Positions 41,482 through 51,254 are shown, counted from the stretch's first letter. The stretch is DNA of 64,000 bases from an uncultured Acetatifactor sp. (GCA_934426825.1 CAKRYI010000003.1:1-64000); one strand, 5' to 3'. Made by a program: numbers and translations. The notes: generated by a model from the sequence alone, not told the origin.

Positions 41482-42294
41482 ATGAAAGCGTATCAGGATT
41501 TTGCCTGTGTGTATGATGAACTGATGGATGCCACACCCTATGACATGTGGTGCGAGAGAATTACCAATCTGATTGCAAAATACGGGGTGTCCAGGCCGGA
41601 GCGGGATGCGGAGGATTTGCTGGATTCGGAAAAAAATCTGGTGGTGGACCTCGGCTGTGGAACCGGTACGCTGACGGAGCTTCTGTATCGGAAGGGCTAT
41701 GACATGATTGGCGTGGACAGTTCGGAGTCCATGTTAGGCATTGCACTGGACAAAAAGGACAAGAGCGGAGACGAGATTTTGTATCTGCTGCAGGATATGC
41801 GGGAACTGGATTTGTACAGTACCGTGGGAACCGTGATCAGTGTCTGTGATTCCGTTAATTACATACTGGAGGAAGAGGAACTGCTCACGGTCTTTTCGCT
41901 GGTGAATAATTACCTGTATCCGGGCGGTATTTTTATCTTTGATTTCAATACGGATTACAAATACCGGGAAGTGATTGGAGATACCACCATAGCGGAAAAC
42001 CGGGACGACTGCAGCTTTATCTGGGAAAATCTGTATGACCCGGAGGAAGAACTGAACGAATATAATTTGACCATCTTTGTACAGGAAGACGGCGATATGT
42101 TCAGACGTTTCACGGAGACACATTTGCAGAGAGGATATACCCCGGAGCAGATGTGCAGACTGGTGGAGCAGGCGGGAATGACCGTGGTGGAGATGAAAGA
42201 CGCAGACACGGGAGAGGCAGTGACCGCTGAGAGCGAAAGAGTTTATCTGGTGGCAAGAGAGCACGGAAAAGAGAATCAGGTAGGAGAGGCGTAA
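41482..42294 (+). CDS. Class I SAM-dependent methyltransferase
   Basis: A 270-residue protein with motif I VVDLGCGTGTLTELLYRKG, then the acidic loop GVDSSESML and YLLQDMRELDLYSTVG. The N-terminus MKAYQDFACVYDELMDATPY is a common start for YqeM/CheR-like small-molecule methyltransferases. ATG 41482 follows AAGGGGG at 8 bases; TTG 41461 is less likely. Substrate unknown. hslO follows 4 bases later. Confidence 0.88.
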   Translation: MKAYQDFACVYDELMDATPYDMWCERITNLIAKYGVSRPERDAEDLLDSEKNLVVDLGCGTGTLTELLYRKGYDMIGVDSSESMLGIALDKKDKSGDEILYLLQDMRELDLYSTVGTVISVCDSVNYILEEEELLTVFSLVNNYLYPGGIFIFDFNTDYKYREVIGDTTIAENRDDCSFIWENLYDPEEELNEYNLTIFVQEDGDMFRRFTETHLQRGYTPEQMCRLVEQAGMTVVEMKDADTGEAVTAESERVYLVAREHGKENQVGEA

Positions 42295-42298
42295 AAAT

Positions 42299-43177
42299 AT
42301 GACGGATTATATTGTGCGGGCAACCGCAGCAGATGCACAGGTCAGGGCTTTTGCCTGCACCACAAAAAATATGGTGGAGACGGCAAGAAAAGCGCATGAT
42401 ACCAGTCCCGTTGTCACGGCGGCGCTGGGAAGGCTTTTAAGTGCGGGAGCCATGATGGGCGCCATGTTAAAAGGAGAAAAAGATGTTCTGACGCTCCAAA
42501 TCAAAGGGGACGGACCGGTAAACGGATTGACCGTGACTGCGGATTCTAAAGGAAACGTCAAGGGATATGCCAATGTACCGGATGTGATTCTTCCGGCAAA
42601 TTCCGTGGGAAAACTGGACGTGGGCGGAGCTGTCGGAAACGGCGAACTCAGCGTTATCAAGGATATGGGATTAAAAGAACCCTATGTGGGGCAGACTGCA
42701 TTACAGACCGGTGAAATTGGGGACGACCTTACCTATTATTTTGCAACGTCGGAACAGGTGCCCTCCTCCGTGGGACTTGGAGTACTGATGGAAAGAGACA
42801 ATACCGTAAAACAGGCGGGCGGTTTTATCATACAGCTTATGCCTTTTGCGGAGGAGGCGGTCATCGACAGACTGGAGGAGAATCTTTCCAAAATAAAATC
42901 CGTAACCAGTCTTTTGGACGCGGGAAATACCCCGGAGCAGATGCTGGAACTTTTGCTGGACGGTTTGCAGCCGGAGATTACGGACACCATGCAGACGGCG
43001 TTTGTCTGCGACTGCAGCAAGCAGAAGGTGGAAAAAGCCTTAATCAGTATCGGAAAAAACGAGTTGAAAAGCATGATAGACGACGGCAAGGAGATAGAGG
43101 TGAACTGCCAGTTCTGCAATTCCCACTATCAGTTTGCGGTTGAGGAATTAAAAGCACTTTATCAGAAGGCGCAGTAG
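42299..43177 (+). CDS. hslO: Redox-regulated chaperone Hsp33
   Basis: A 292-residue Hsp33. The N-terminal domain has YIVRATAADAQVRAFACTTK and ALGRLLSAGAMMGAMLKGEK; the C-terminal zinc switch has the CxC and CxxC pair as CDCSKQKVEKAL and NCQFCNSHYQF. On oxidation the four Cys release zinc and the protein holds unfolding proteins. All ligands are present. Confidence 0.95.
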   Translation: MTDYIVRATAADAQVRAFACTTKNMVETARKAHDTSPVVTAALGRLLSAGAMMGAMLKGEKDVLTLQIKGDGPVNGLTVTADSKGNVKGYANVPDVILPANSVGKLDVGGAVGNGELSVIKDMGLKEPYVGQTALQTGEIGDDLTYYFATSEQVPSSVGLGVLMERDNTVKQAGGFIIQLMPFAEEAVIDRLEENLSKIKSVTSLLDAGNTPEQMLELLLDGLQPEITDTMQTAFVCDCSKQKVEKALISIGKNELKSMIDDGKEIEVNCQFCNSHYQFAVEELKALYQKAQ

Positions 43178-43189
43178 GAGGGAAGCGGT

Positions 43190-45100
43190 ATGAGACAGGG
43201 ATTTGTGAAAGTGGCGGCGGTCACACCGAAAATCAGGGTGGCAGACACAAAATACAATGCGGAAATCATTTGTGAGAAATTGAAGGAAGCATACAGTCAA
43301 GGCGCAAAGGTGATTGTCTTTCCGGAATTGTGTATTACGGGTTATACCTGCAGCGATTTGTTTTTGCAGGAGCTTTTACTGGAAGAGGCAGTTGCTGCGC
43401 TGAAACAGATTGTAAAGGCTACTGAGGGGCAGGATGCCGTTGTTATGGTGGGACTTCCCATAGAGCGGGACGGAAGACTGTACAATGTGGCGGCTGTGCT
43501 CCAGAACGGCAAAATTCTCGGAATGGTTCCGAAAGCAAATATCCCTACCTATGCGGAGTTTTACGAAGGCCGCCATTTTACCGAGGGAAATACCGAAGTG
43601 GCAGAATTTTATTTAGACGGGGAGGCAATTCCCTTCGGAACCAATCTGCTGTTTGAATGTATGGATTTGAAGGGACTCATTATCGGCTGCGAAATCTGCG
43701 AGGATTTATGGGTGGCAAATCCGCCCTCCACAAATCATGCGCTGATGGGCGCTACCGTCATTGCCAACCTTTCCGCGTCCAATGAGACAGTGGGCAAGGA
43801 CGAGTACCGGGATTTGTTGGTGAAATCTGCCAGCGGGCGTCTGCTGTGCGGCTATATATATACCTCCGCGGGAGAAGGAGAATCCACGCAGGATTTGGTC
43901 TTTGGCGGACATAACCTTATTGCGGAAAATGGTACGGTTCTGGCGGAAGCAAAGCGTTTTAAAGGACAGACCATATACGGAGATTTGGATATACAGAGAA
44001 TTCTGGCGGAGCGGCGCAGAATGGGAACTTTCGGAAAAGAGCCGCAGATTCCCTATACGATAGTGCCTTTTTCACTGGAAGTGGCAGAGACAAAGCTGGA
44101 GCGTACTTTCGGCTGTATGCCGTTTGTACCGGGGGATGAGACAAAGAGAAATAAGCGCTGTGAGGAAATTCTTTCCATTCAGTCTTACGGACTGAAAAAA
44201 CGGTATGAGCATACCGGGGCAAAGACTGCGGTGTTAGGAATTTCCGGCGGTCTGGATTCCACACTGGCGCTGCTTGTGACGGTGAGAACCTTTGATATGC
44301 TGGGGATTGACCGGAAAGGGATTCTGTCGGTGACAATGCCCTGTTTCGGAACCACGGACAGAACCTATGACAATGCCTGCAAACTTGCCCGGACTTTGGG
44401 AACCACCTTGGAAGAAGTCAATATTAAAGAGGCTGTGACGGTTCATTTCCGTGACATTAAACAGGACATGGACAATCATGATGTCACCTATGAGAACGGT
44501 CAGGCGAGAGAGCGGACGCAGGTTTTGATGGACATCGCAAACCGCTCCAACGGACTGGTCATCGGAACCGGCGACATGTCGGAGCTTGCTCTCGGATGGG
44601 CGACCTACAACGGCGATCACATGTCCATGTACGGAGTCAATGCGGGGGTTCCCAAGACTCTGGTGCGCCATCTGGTAAAATATTATGCAGATACCTGCGG
44701 GAAAAGGGAATTGAAGGAAGTTCTGTTAGATGTGCTGGATACCCCGGTAAGCCCGGAGCTTCTGCCCCCGGTGGAGGGAACCATATCCCAGAAAACGGAG
44801 GATTTGGTAGGCCCTTATGAGCTCCATGACTTTTTCCTGTATTATATGCTGCGCTGCGGATTTCCTCCGGCAAAGCTGTACCGCGTGGCAAAAATTGCTT
44901 TTCAGGGGATGTATGATGATGCGACCATATTAAAATGGCTGAAAACATTCTGCCGCAGATTTTTTGCACAGCAGTTTAAGCGCTCCTGTCTGCCGGACGG
45001 ACCGAAGGTGGGAAGCGTTGCGCTGTCACCGCGGGGTGATTTGAGAATGCCGTCGGATGCCAGTGCAAGACTGTGGATGGACGAGATAGAAAAGCTGTAA
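43190..45100 (+). CDS. nadE: Glutamine-dependent NAD+ synthetase
   Basis: A 636-residue two-domain enzyme. Residues 1-270 form the nitrilase-type glutaminase (Glu in FPELCITGYTC, Lys in PKANIPTYAEFYEGRHF, Cys in GCEICEDLWV). The C-terminal synthetase has the PPi loop GISGGLDSTLALLVTVR and GTGDMSELALGWATYNGDHM. It converts deamido-NAD, ATP and glutamine to NAD. It starts 12 bases after hslO and is followed by a terminator. Confidence 0.96.
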   Translation: MRQGFVKVAAVTPKIRVADTKYNAEIICEKLKEAYSQGAKVIVFPELCITGYTCSDLFLQELLLEEAVAALKQIVKATEGQDAVVMVGLPIERDGRLYNVAAVLQNGKILGMVPKANIPTYAEFYEGRHFTEGNTEVAEFYLDGEAIPFGTNLLFECMDLKGLIIGCEICEDLWVANPPSTNHALMGATVIANLSASNETVGKDEYRDLLVKSASGRLLCGYIYTSAGEGESTQDLVFGGHNLIAENGTVLAEAKRFKGQTIYGDLDIQRILAERRRMGTFGKEPQIPYTIVPFSLEVAETKLERTFGCMPFVPGDETKRNKRCEEILSIQSYGLKKRYEHTGAKTAVLGISGGLDSTLALLVTVRTFDMLGIDRKGILSVTMPCFGTTDRTYDNACKLARTLGTTLEEVNIKEAVTVHFRDIKQDMDNHDVTYENGQARERTQVLMDIANRSNGLVIGTGDMSELALGWATYNGDHMSMYGVNAGVPKTLVRHLVKYYADTCGKRELKEVLLDVLDTPVSPELLPPVEGTISQKTEDLVGPYELHDFFLYYMLRCGFPPAKLYRVAKIAFQGMYDDATILKWLKTFCRRFFAQQFKRSCLPDGPKVGSVALSPRGDLRMPSDASARLWMDEIEKL

Positions 45101-45114
45101 GCAAATAAAAACAG

Positions 45115-45166
45115 ATACCCTCTTTACCGGGCTGTTATCAGCCAGTGGTAAGGAGGGTATTTTTGT
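45115..45166 (+). terminator. Rho-independent terminator after nadE
   Basis: ATACCCTCTTTACC pairs with GGTAAGGAGGGTAT and is followed by TTTTG. Length and symmetry fit a strong terminator. Confidence 0.88.
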
Positions 45167-45250
45167 GCCGCCGTGTCATGCCTTAATGTCCGGCAAAGTG
45201 GATTTAATGTTCGTCAAAACCGATTGCCGAAGCGGCGGGCAGGTCGACAT

Positions 45251-45757
45251 TTAGTAGGTCAGCGTGTTTTCCGACATCTCTGCGGAAGCCTTATCCAGAG
45301 AATTCTGGATGGCCTCCAAGAGCACCAGAGAGGTATATTTGCTGTCATCGGAGTAGGCAATGCCGGACAATGACTGTGCCTCGTACACCTGCTCACAGAT
45401 GGAATCCAGTGTGGGCTGCAGCAAAGGATACATAGTGGTTACTGCCTCGTTCAGATTTACCAGACGGATGGAGGAAATCTCATTCTGGCTCACAATGACT
45501 TCCACGTCCACCGTCTGACCGCCGAGAACCAGTTCGGTAGTGTAGATGCCCGGTATGTAGAGGGTATTTGAGGAGGCGGAGGTGGAGTCCTCCTCCGATG
45601 TTTCGGCGGGCGGAGTGCTGTTATCGCCTTTTTCTTTTTTGCCCGGCAGGAACATCATAATCAGAAGCACCACAAAAAGGATACCCAGTGCCGCAAAAAT
45701 GCCGGTATAAATCAATTCTTTCATATGAAGTACCACAATTTTGGTTTTTGCGCTCAT
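45251..45757 (-). CDS. Membrane protein with degenerate FMN-bind-like domain
   Basis: A 168-residue protein: one membrane helix (about 14-38, ELIYTGIFAALGILFVVLLI), an acidic Ser/Thr linker, then a domain reading YIPGIYTTELVLGGQTVDVE, EISSIRLVNLNEAVTTMYPL and YTSLVLLEAIQNSLDKA. The order matches the FMN-bind domain, but the SGAT motif that carries covalent FMN is replaced by GIAYSDDSKYTS. Covalent flavin is therefore unlikely. AAGGAGA precedes the ATG. Single gene, no co-oriented neighbours. Confidence 0.6.
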   Translation of the reverse strand: MSAKTKIVVLHMKELIYTGIFAALGILFVVLLIMMFLPGKKEKGDNSTPPAETSEEDSTSASSNTLYIPGIYTTELVLGGQTVDVEVIVSQNEISSIRLVNLNEAVTTMYPLLQPTLDSICEQVYEAQSLSGIAYSDDSKYTSLVLLEAIQNSLDKASAEMSENTLTY

Positions 45758-45885
45758 CCGTATTCTCCTTGAATCCTCAGAAGCGAGGTTTCTTTCTATA
45801 AGGATATGGGGGCTGGGGCGAAAATATGTTATTTTCTGAAACTGAACAAACCTGCTTTTCCGGGTGAAATGTTCGCATTATAGTA

Positions 45886-45914
45886 TTGATGTAAACCATG
45901 AACCATGCTATGAT
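45886..45914 (+). promoter_or_regulatory. Promoter of the tandem membrane-protein genes
   Basis: TTGATG (45886-45891) and TATGAT (45909-45914) with a 17-base spacer. Confidence 0.65.
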
Positions 45915-45952
45915 AACGTTATCTCGGTAAAACATAATGGGAGAAACGCTCC

Positions 45953-47566
45953 ATGGAAAAACAAAAGCAAGAAAACAAACGAAAAAAGAAGCTGTATGCG
46001 GTCAGTCCGGCATGGATTGTGGGCGGGCTTCTGCTTATCTATCTTGGAATTTTCTGTTATCTGAATCTGTGCAAATATTCCCAGCATGTGGATTCCGACA
46101 TTGCGGCAGAGGCGCTTTTGTCGCGGGAAATCTGGCAGGAAAAGGACTTATCTCCCAATAACTGGGTCTCCAGTACGGAGAGACGTATTATCGGCATGCC
46201 TACGGTTGCTGCGTTGTTTTACGGAATGACGGGAAGCATGCAGATGGCGGTTGGAATTACCTGTGTCCTGTTAGGCGGCATTTTTCTTGGAGTATTTTAT
46301 TATTTTTTGCGAAAATTATCTTTTGACCGGACGGCGTCTTTGACGGCGCTTCTGGTTCTGTGTGCATTGCCTGTTAACGGATGGCGCAATGAAGGGCAGA
46401 TGGTTCCCTTTGTAACGCTGTTATTGTTTCTTTTTGCAGAGTATTATGTATTTCATGCAATCTTTTTCTTACTCAGTATTTTGTTTTATATGGATTTGAA
46501 AAAACAGGGTAAAATGACGGCGGGGAAAGCCGGCAGGTGGGCGGTTCTGTTTGTGACTGCGGTGCTGTTAAACTGTGGCGGACAGCGGTATATGCAGGTG
46601 GCGGTTCTGCCACTGGTTATGGTGGAATGTGTGGCTCTTTTTGCAGAGTCGGGGCATCTTGCCAACAAGCTGCCGAAAGGACGGTTTTGGGCATCCGGAT
46701 ATGTGGGAAGCATGGTTGCAGCATTTCTTGTTTCCTGTCTCTACGGCGGACGGGGAGATTACGGGATATATCTTCTGAAAACGGGGGAGGCAGTGGAGAA
46801 ACTGTTCCGCATGGTGCCGGCGGCAATTCTTGAAAATTTCGGAATTGCGGGTGAAGCCAAAGTGGGAGGATTTGCCTCTCTGATGCAGTTATTGATTTGG
46901 GCATTTTTGATTCTGGCAGGATACGGAATATGGTTTCTGTTTCGAAGAAAGTCCACGGTGGACAGGCAAAAACGGGAGGCAGTTGTGATTTTGCTTGCCT
47001 CGGTGGGGGTGACCGCATTTATTGTGGGAATTACAAACGTAGAGGCGGCACACTACTATTTCTTTGTGGCATGGTTTGCGGCAGCTGTCATAGTGGCGGC
47101 ACTGGTGAATAAATCAGACGGGGTACGCCCCGTATTTGCGGGACTGATTCTTGCGGCTGTGTGTCTCTTTGCGCTTTTGAATCTTCGCTATACCTATTAC
47201 GGGGCGGTCACGACACAGGACAATCTCAGGGAGTATCAGGAGGTTGCCGACTTTTTGAGCGAAGAGAAAATTGAGTATGGCTACGGCGAATTCTGGGATG
47301 CGGAGAGGATATGCCTGCTCACCGACGGAAAGGTGACTATGGGACATTCCTACAGCATGGGGGAGCTTGCCGGTTACTGGTGGCTTACCAGCACGAAATG
47401 GTATCCGCCCAGCCTTCCGCGGGATATGCGCACGGCGTATGTGGTCAGAACCGAAAACAGGGACGCATTTGAACAGCAGTTTGAAGAGGGACAGTGCCCC
47501 GAATTACAATTCGAGAATGAGAAGCTGGCAGTTTACATTGGAAATGTGAACTATGTCGGAATGTAG
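45953..47566 (+). CDS. Polytopic membrane protein, GT39/ArnT-like glycosyltransferase candidate
   Basis: A 537-residue protein with about 11-12 hydrophobic segments. The first loop after the first helix carries HVDSDIAAEALLSREIW, with an Asp in the position used by lipid-linked GT-C glycosyltransferases. The C-terminal 120 residues form a soluble extracytoplasmic domain (EVADFLSEEKIEYGYGEFWD). I place it in the GT-C/GT39-like membrane class by topology and the acidic first loop only. It is followed 36 bases later by a similar gene. Confidence 0.7.
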   Translation: MEKQKQENKRKKKLYAVSPAWIVGGLLLIYLGIFCYLNLCKYSQHVDSDIAAEALLSREIWQEKDLSPNNWVSSTERRIIGMPTVAALFYGMTGSMQMAVGITCVLLGGIFLGVFYYFLRKLSFDRTASLTALLVLCALPVNGWRNEGQMVPFVTLLLFLFAEYYVFHAIFFLLSILFYMDLKKQGKMTAGKAGRWAVLFVTAVLLNCGGQRYMQVAVLPLVMVECVALFAESGHLANKLPKGRFWASGYVGSMVAAFLVSCLYGGRGDYGIYLLKTGEAVEKLFRMVPAAILENFGIAGEAKVGGFASLMQLLIWAFLILAGYGIWFLFRRKSTVDRQKREAVVILLASVGVTAFIVGITNVEAAHYYFFVAWFAAAVIVAALVNKSDGVRPVFAGLILAAVCLFALLNLRYTYYGAVTTQDNLREYQEVADFLSEEKIEYGYGEFWDAERICLLTDGKVTMGHSYSMGELAGYWWLTSTKWYPPSLPRDMRTAYVVRTENRDAFEQQFEEGQCPELQFENEKLAVYIGNVNYVGM

Positions 47567-47602
47567 TAAAAAGGGTGGAAAAACTGACAGGAGACAGGTG
47601 GT

Positions 47603-49219
47603 ATGATGAAAAATGAGAAGCTGACCAAATACATATATCCTGCCATGATTTTCATTCTGCTTTTATGCGGAGTGGCAGTCATGTCTTTTTTGAGTTTTTA
47701 TGCCTGCCGATATTCCTATTATGCAACAATGCTTCGTTATGGGAGAGACCAGTTAGTAAAGGACGTGATGTGGCGGCAGGTTCTTGGCTTTGTGGCGGCA
47801 ACTGTACTTGTATTTATTGTAGACAGGTTGTTTCAAAAGCTGAAAACGGAGACTGTGGAGCGCATCTGTTTTTTCGTCCTTGCGGCTGTAAGCATGGCGG
47901 CTTTTGTAGTTGGCATGATATATGTAATGAGTAATCCGTATTATCCGGATGGGGATCAGTTAAACGCAACGGCATTTGCTGCATACTGCCGGGGAGGGAA
48001 CTTTATCATGCTTTCGCCCGGCGGGTATGTGGGGTTGTATCAGCAGCAGAAAGGTATTGGATTTTTATATGAGATATTGTTTACCGTATTTGGGGACTAT
48101 AACTATACGGCAGCGAAAATATTTCATGTGGTATGGTGGGTGTTGGCAATTATCGCCGGCTACGGATTTTTGAAACTTAACACAAAAAGGGCGGTCTGCC
48201 GCCCTGTCTATTGCATTTTTATGCTGGGATGCCTGCCGTTTTTGCTTTATCTACCCTACATTTATGGGGATATTCTGAGCATTAGCTTTTCTATGATTCT
48301 TTTCTGGGCGGTGTCCGCATATGAACATTTTGAAAAGAAACGTTATGTGGTATTGGCAGCAGGCGTGGCGGCGGTAGCACTGCTTGCCAGAAAAAATACA
48401 TGGATTGTTTTAATCGGGGTGGCAATTTATTTTGTCATGGTATGTGTGCGCAAAAAGAAATTGCGCTATCTGCTTGCCGGTGCCGTAATTCTGATGACGG
48501 CGGCATTGAGCGTGAAAATGATAGACAAAGTGTACGAATACCGGTCGGGGTATCCGAGCGGAATTGGTATTCCCAGTGTACTCTGGGTTGCCATGGGATT
48601 GCAGGAGACAGACGGCATGGCAGGTGTCTACAACCGGTATCAGCAGACGGTATTTGAAGAAACCGGATTTGTGCAGGAAGTGGCTGCGCAGCAGGGAGTG
48701 GAATATATCCGGGGCAGAATGAAGGAATTTTCGGAAAATCCCCGGATGGCATGGAATTTTATGAAACGAAAGCTGGAGGGACAGTGGACGGAGCCGTTGT
48801 TTGAAAGTCTGAGGTCTACGCAAGCATTTCCGGAAGAGGCACAGCTTTTGCCCGGAATACAGAGCTTATACTATGGCTCACTTCATGATATTGTATGGAA
48901 GATAGCTAACCGTTACCAGAGTATTGTTTACCTGGCGGGACTGGCATATGTTGTGACTGCGTTTATAATGGGACGAAAACGGTATGAGGCGCCTGCGGCG
49001 GTATGGCTGCCGATGATTGTCATTGTTGGGGGATTTCTATTTAGTATCTTATGGGAGGCAAAGCCAAGATATGTTTTGCCGTACTATGTGTTCCTGATTC
49101 TCTATGTGCCGGAAGGAATGTACCGGCTGGCAGATGCGGCAGCCGCCCTTGTCGGAAGAGGAAGAGGCAGAGGAAAGAAAGACAGCGCAGAGAGAACAAA
49201 ATTGCGGAAAACTGCGTAA
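47603..49219 (+). CDS. Polytopic membrane protein, glycosyltransferase family 39-like
   Basis: A 538-residue protein with about 11-12 hydrophobic segments. The first extracytoplasmic loop includes MSNPYYPDGDQLNATAFAAY (acidic Asp pair as in GT-C enzymes), followed by YVGLYQQQKGIGFLYEILF. The C-terminal soluble part is shorter than in the previous gene and ends in a basic Arg/Lys-rich tail. Likely uses polyprenyl-phosphate sugars for surface glycan building. The end lies 31 bases before glnA. Confidence 0.75.
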   Translation: MMKNEKLTKYIYPAMIFILLLCGVAVMSFLSFYACRYSYYATMLRYGRDQLVKDVMWRQVLGFVAATVLVFIVDRLFQKLKTETVERICFFVLAAVSMAAFVVGMIYVMSNPYYPDGDQLNATAFAAYCRGGNFIMLSPGGYVGLYQQQKGIGFLYEILFTVFGDYNYTAAKIFHVVWWVLAIIAGYGFLKLNTKRAVCRPVYCIFMLGCLPFLLYLPYIYGDILSISFSMILFWAVSAYEHFEKKRYVVLAAGVAAVALLARKNTWIVLIGVAIYFVMVCVRKKKLRYLLAGAVILMTAALSVKMIDKVYEYRSGYPSGIGIPSVLWVAMGLQETDGMAGVYNRYQQTVFEETGFVQEVAAQQGVEYIRGRMKEFSENPRMAWNFMKRKLEGQWTEPLFESLRSTQAFPEEAQLLPGIQSLYYGSLHDIVWKIANRYQSIVYLAGLAYVVTAFIMGRKRYEAPAAVWLPMIVIVGGFLFSILWEAKPRYVLPYYVFLILYVPEGMYRLADAAAALVGRGRGRGKKDSAERTKLRKTA

Positions 49220-49250
49220 TTATTTTTTGACAGAAAGGTTGGTAGGTGCG

Positions 49251-50582
49251 ATGAAAAATTACACAAAAGAAGATGTTATAAGACTGGTGGAAGAAGAGGA
49301 TGTGGAATTTATCCGACTGCAGTTTACGGATATGTTTGGAAACCTGAAAAACGTGGCAGTGACGGCAAGCCAGCTGCAGCGTGCTTTGGACAATAAGTGC
49401 ATGTTTGACGGCTCGGCAATAGACGGGTTTGTGAGAATTGAGGAATCGGATATGTATTTGTATCCGGACTACTCCACGATAGCAATTTTCCCTTGGAGAC
49501 CCCAGCAGGGCAAGGTGGCAAGAATGATTTGCGACGTATACCGCCCGAACGGTGAGCCTTTTGAGGGCGACCCCAGATATGTGCTCAAGCGTGCCATTCA
49601 TGAGGCGGAAAAATTGGGATATACTTTTGAGGTCGGCCCGGAATGTGAGTTTTTCCTGTTTGATACGGATGAAAATACGCTTCCTACCACCGAGACCCAT
49701 GAGCAGGCGGGATATTTTGATATTGGACCGTTGGATTTCGGCGAGAATGCCCGACGCGATATGGTCATGACGTTAGAGGATATGGGGTTTGTCATTGAGG
49801 CGTCCCACCATGAGATAGCACCCGCACAGCATGAGATTGATTTCCGCTATGATGAGGCACTGCAGACGGCGGACAATATTATGACATTTAAGCTGGCGGT
49901 CCGCACCATTGCAAAACGCCATGGGCTGCATGCCACTTTTATGCCGAAACCGAAGTCCGAGGTGAACGGTTCCGGTATGCACATCAATATGTCTCTGCAT
50001 AAGGATGGCAAGAATATTTTTGAGGACAAAAACGATCCCATGGGACTCAGCCGTGAGGCATACTATTTTATCGGCGGTATTATGAAGCATATCAAGGGAA
50101 TGGCGGCAATCACAAATCCGTTAGTCAACTCCTACAAGCGTTTGGTGCCCGGCTTTGAAGCACCGGTTTATATTGCGTGGAGTGCAACCAACCGGAGCCC
50201 GTTAATCCGTATTCCTTCCACCCACGGAGGAGGAACCCGCATTGAACTGAGAAGTCCGGATTCCTCGGCAAATCCGTATCTGACACTGGCAGTCTGCCTG
50301 AGAGCGGGATTGGACGGCATTGAAAATAAAATTATGCCTCCCGCCGGAGTGAACGGTAATATTTTTGAAATGACGGAGGAAGAGCGCCGGGCGATGAACA
50401 TTGAGCAGCTTCCGGAGACTTTGAAGGAGGCTGTGGAAGAGCTGGAGAAGGACAGATTTATCTGTGATGTTTTAGGTGAGCATATCAGCAAGCGGTATAT
50501 CACTGCCAAGAAAGAGGAATGGTATCAGTACCGCTCCCAGGTTTCCGAGTGGGAGATTGGGGAATATCTGTATAAATATTAG
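49251..50582 (+). CDS. glnA: Glutamine synthetase type I (GSI-alpha)
   Basis: A 443-residue enzyme making glutamine from glutamate, ammonia and ATP. It has DGSAIDGFVRIEESDMYLYP (including the Arg that mediates feedback control in GSI-alpha), EVGPECEFFLFD, SGMHINMSLHKDGK and NRSPLIRIPSTHGG. Length and absence of an extra insert fit the Bacillus-type GSI-alpha rather than the adenylylated beta type. ATG 49251 is chosen by family start; the frame is open back to 49104. Only 31 bases separate it from the preceding gene, with no room for a leader. An ANTAR regulator follows. Confidence 0.95.
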   Translation: MKNYTKEDVIRLVEEEDVEFIRLQFTDMFGNLKNVAVTASQLQRALDNKCMFDGSAIDGFVRIEESDMYLYPDYSTIAIFPWRPQQGKVARMICDVYRPNGEPFEGDPRYVLKRAIHEAEKLGYTFEVGPECEFFLFDTDENTLPTTETHEQAGYFDIGPLDFGENARRDMVMTLEDMGFVIEASHHEIAPAQHEIDFRYDEALQTADNIMTFKLAVRTIAKRHGLHATFMPKPKSEVNGSGMHINMSLHKDGKNIFEDKNDPMGLSREAYYFIGGIMKHIKGMAAITNPLVNSYKRLVPGFEAPVYIAWSATNRSPLIRIPSTHGGGTRIELRSPDSSANPYLTLAVCLRAGLDGIENKIMPPAGVNGNIFEMTEEERRAMNIEQLPETLKEAVEELEKDRFICDVLGEHISKRYITAKKEEWYQYRSQVSEWEIGEYLYKY

Positions 50583-50643
50583 AACTGCCCCTTTGTTTTA
50601 ATGCGGGAGTTTCCTGTAAAGATAACGCAAAGGAGGTGGGCAA

Positions 50644-51192
50644 GTGACGAATATTATTGTAGTGCTGCCGAGACTGGATGACGCCAAAAATATCAAAAAT
50701 GTTTTGGTGCGAAACGGAATCCGTGTCACCGGTATCTGCAGCACCGGAGCGCAGGCGGTCAGTCAGGCGGACGGTCTGCACGATGGCATTGTGATATGCA
50801 GTTATAAAATGCCGGATATGCTGTATTCGGAACTGCACGAGTACCTGCCCCCCGGTTTTGAGATGCTTCTGATGGCGTCCCAAAATCTGATTAATGAGTG
50901 TTACGGCAACGATATTGTATGTCTGACCATGCCGTTAAAGGTCAACGACCTGATTAACACGGTGGGCATGATGTCTGAGGACATTGAGAGAAGGCGGCGC
51001 AGAAACAAGTTAAGGCCCAAGGTACGCAGCGCGGAGGAGGAAGCGGCAATCCGGGAAGCAAAAGAACTTCTCATGGGAAGAAACCATATGACGGAGGAGG
51101 AGGCGCACCGGTATTTGCAGAAATGCAGTATGGATAGCGGAACGAATATCGTGGAGACGGCACAAATGGTTCTGTCCATGATGAAAGAATAG
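50644..51192 (+). CDS. ANTAR-domain antiterminator with pseudo-receiver
   Basis: A 182-residue NasT/AmiR-type regulator. The N-terminal receiver-like domain lacks the phosphorylated Asp (the expected strand reads GIVICSYKMPDM), so it is unlikely to be phosphorylated. The C-terminal ANTAR helix bundle (EEEAAIREAKELLMGRNHMT, AHRYLQKCSMDSG) binds paired hairpins in RNA and prevents termination. GTG start with AAAGGAGGTG 5 bases upstream. Following glnA, it most likely controls nitrogen genes. Confidence 0.9.
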   Translation: MTNIIVVLPRLDDAKNIKNVLVRNGIRVTGICSTGAQAVSQADGLHDGIVICSYKMPDMLYSELHEYLPPGFEMLLMASQNLINECYGNDIVCLTMPLKVNDLINTVGMMSEDIERRRRRNKLRPKVRSAEEEAAIREAKELLMGRNHMTEEEAHRYLQKCSMDSGTNIVETAQMVLSMMKE

Positions 51193-51225
51193 CACTTTTT
51201 GCAATATATAATCCCATAATACAGG

Positions 51226-51254
51226 TTTTACTGTGAAAATAATGCAGATATAAT
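51226..51254 (+). promoter_or_regulatory. Promoter of dapF-dapL
   Basis: TTTTAC (51226-51231) and TATAAT (51249-51254) with a 17-base spacer. Confidence 0.65.

Noticed and set aside
49190..49250. ANTAR-type double-hairpin leader before glnA
   Set aside because: Only 31 bases separate the genes; no paired hairpins or terminator.
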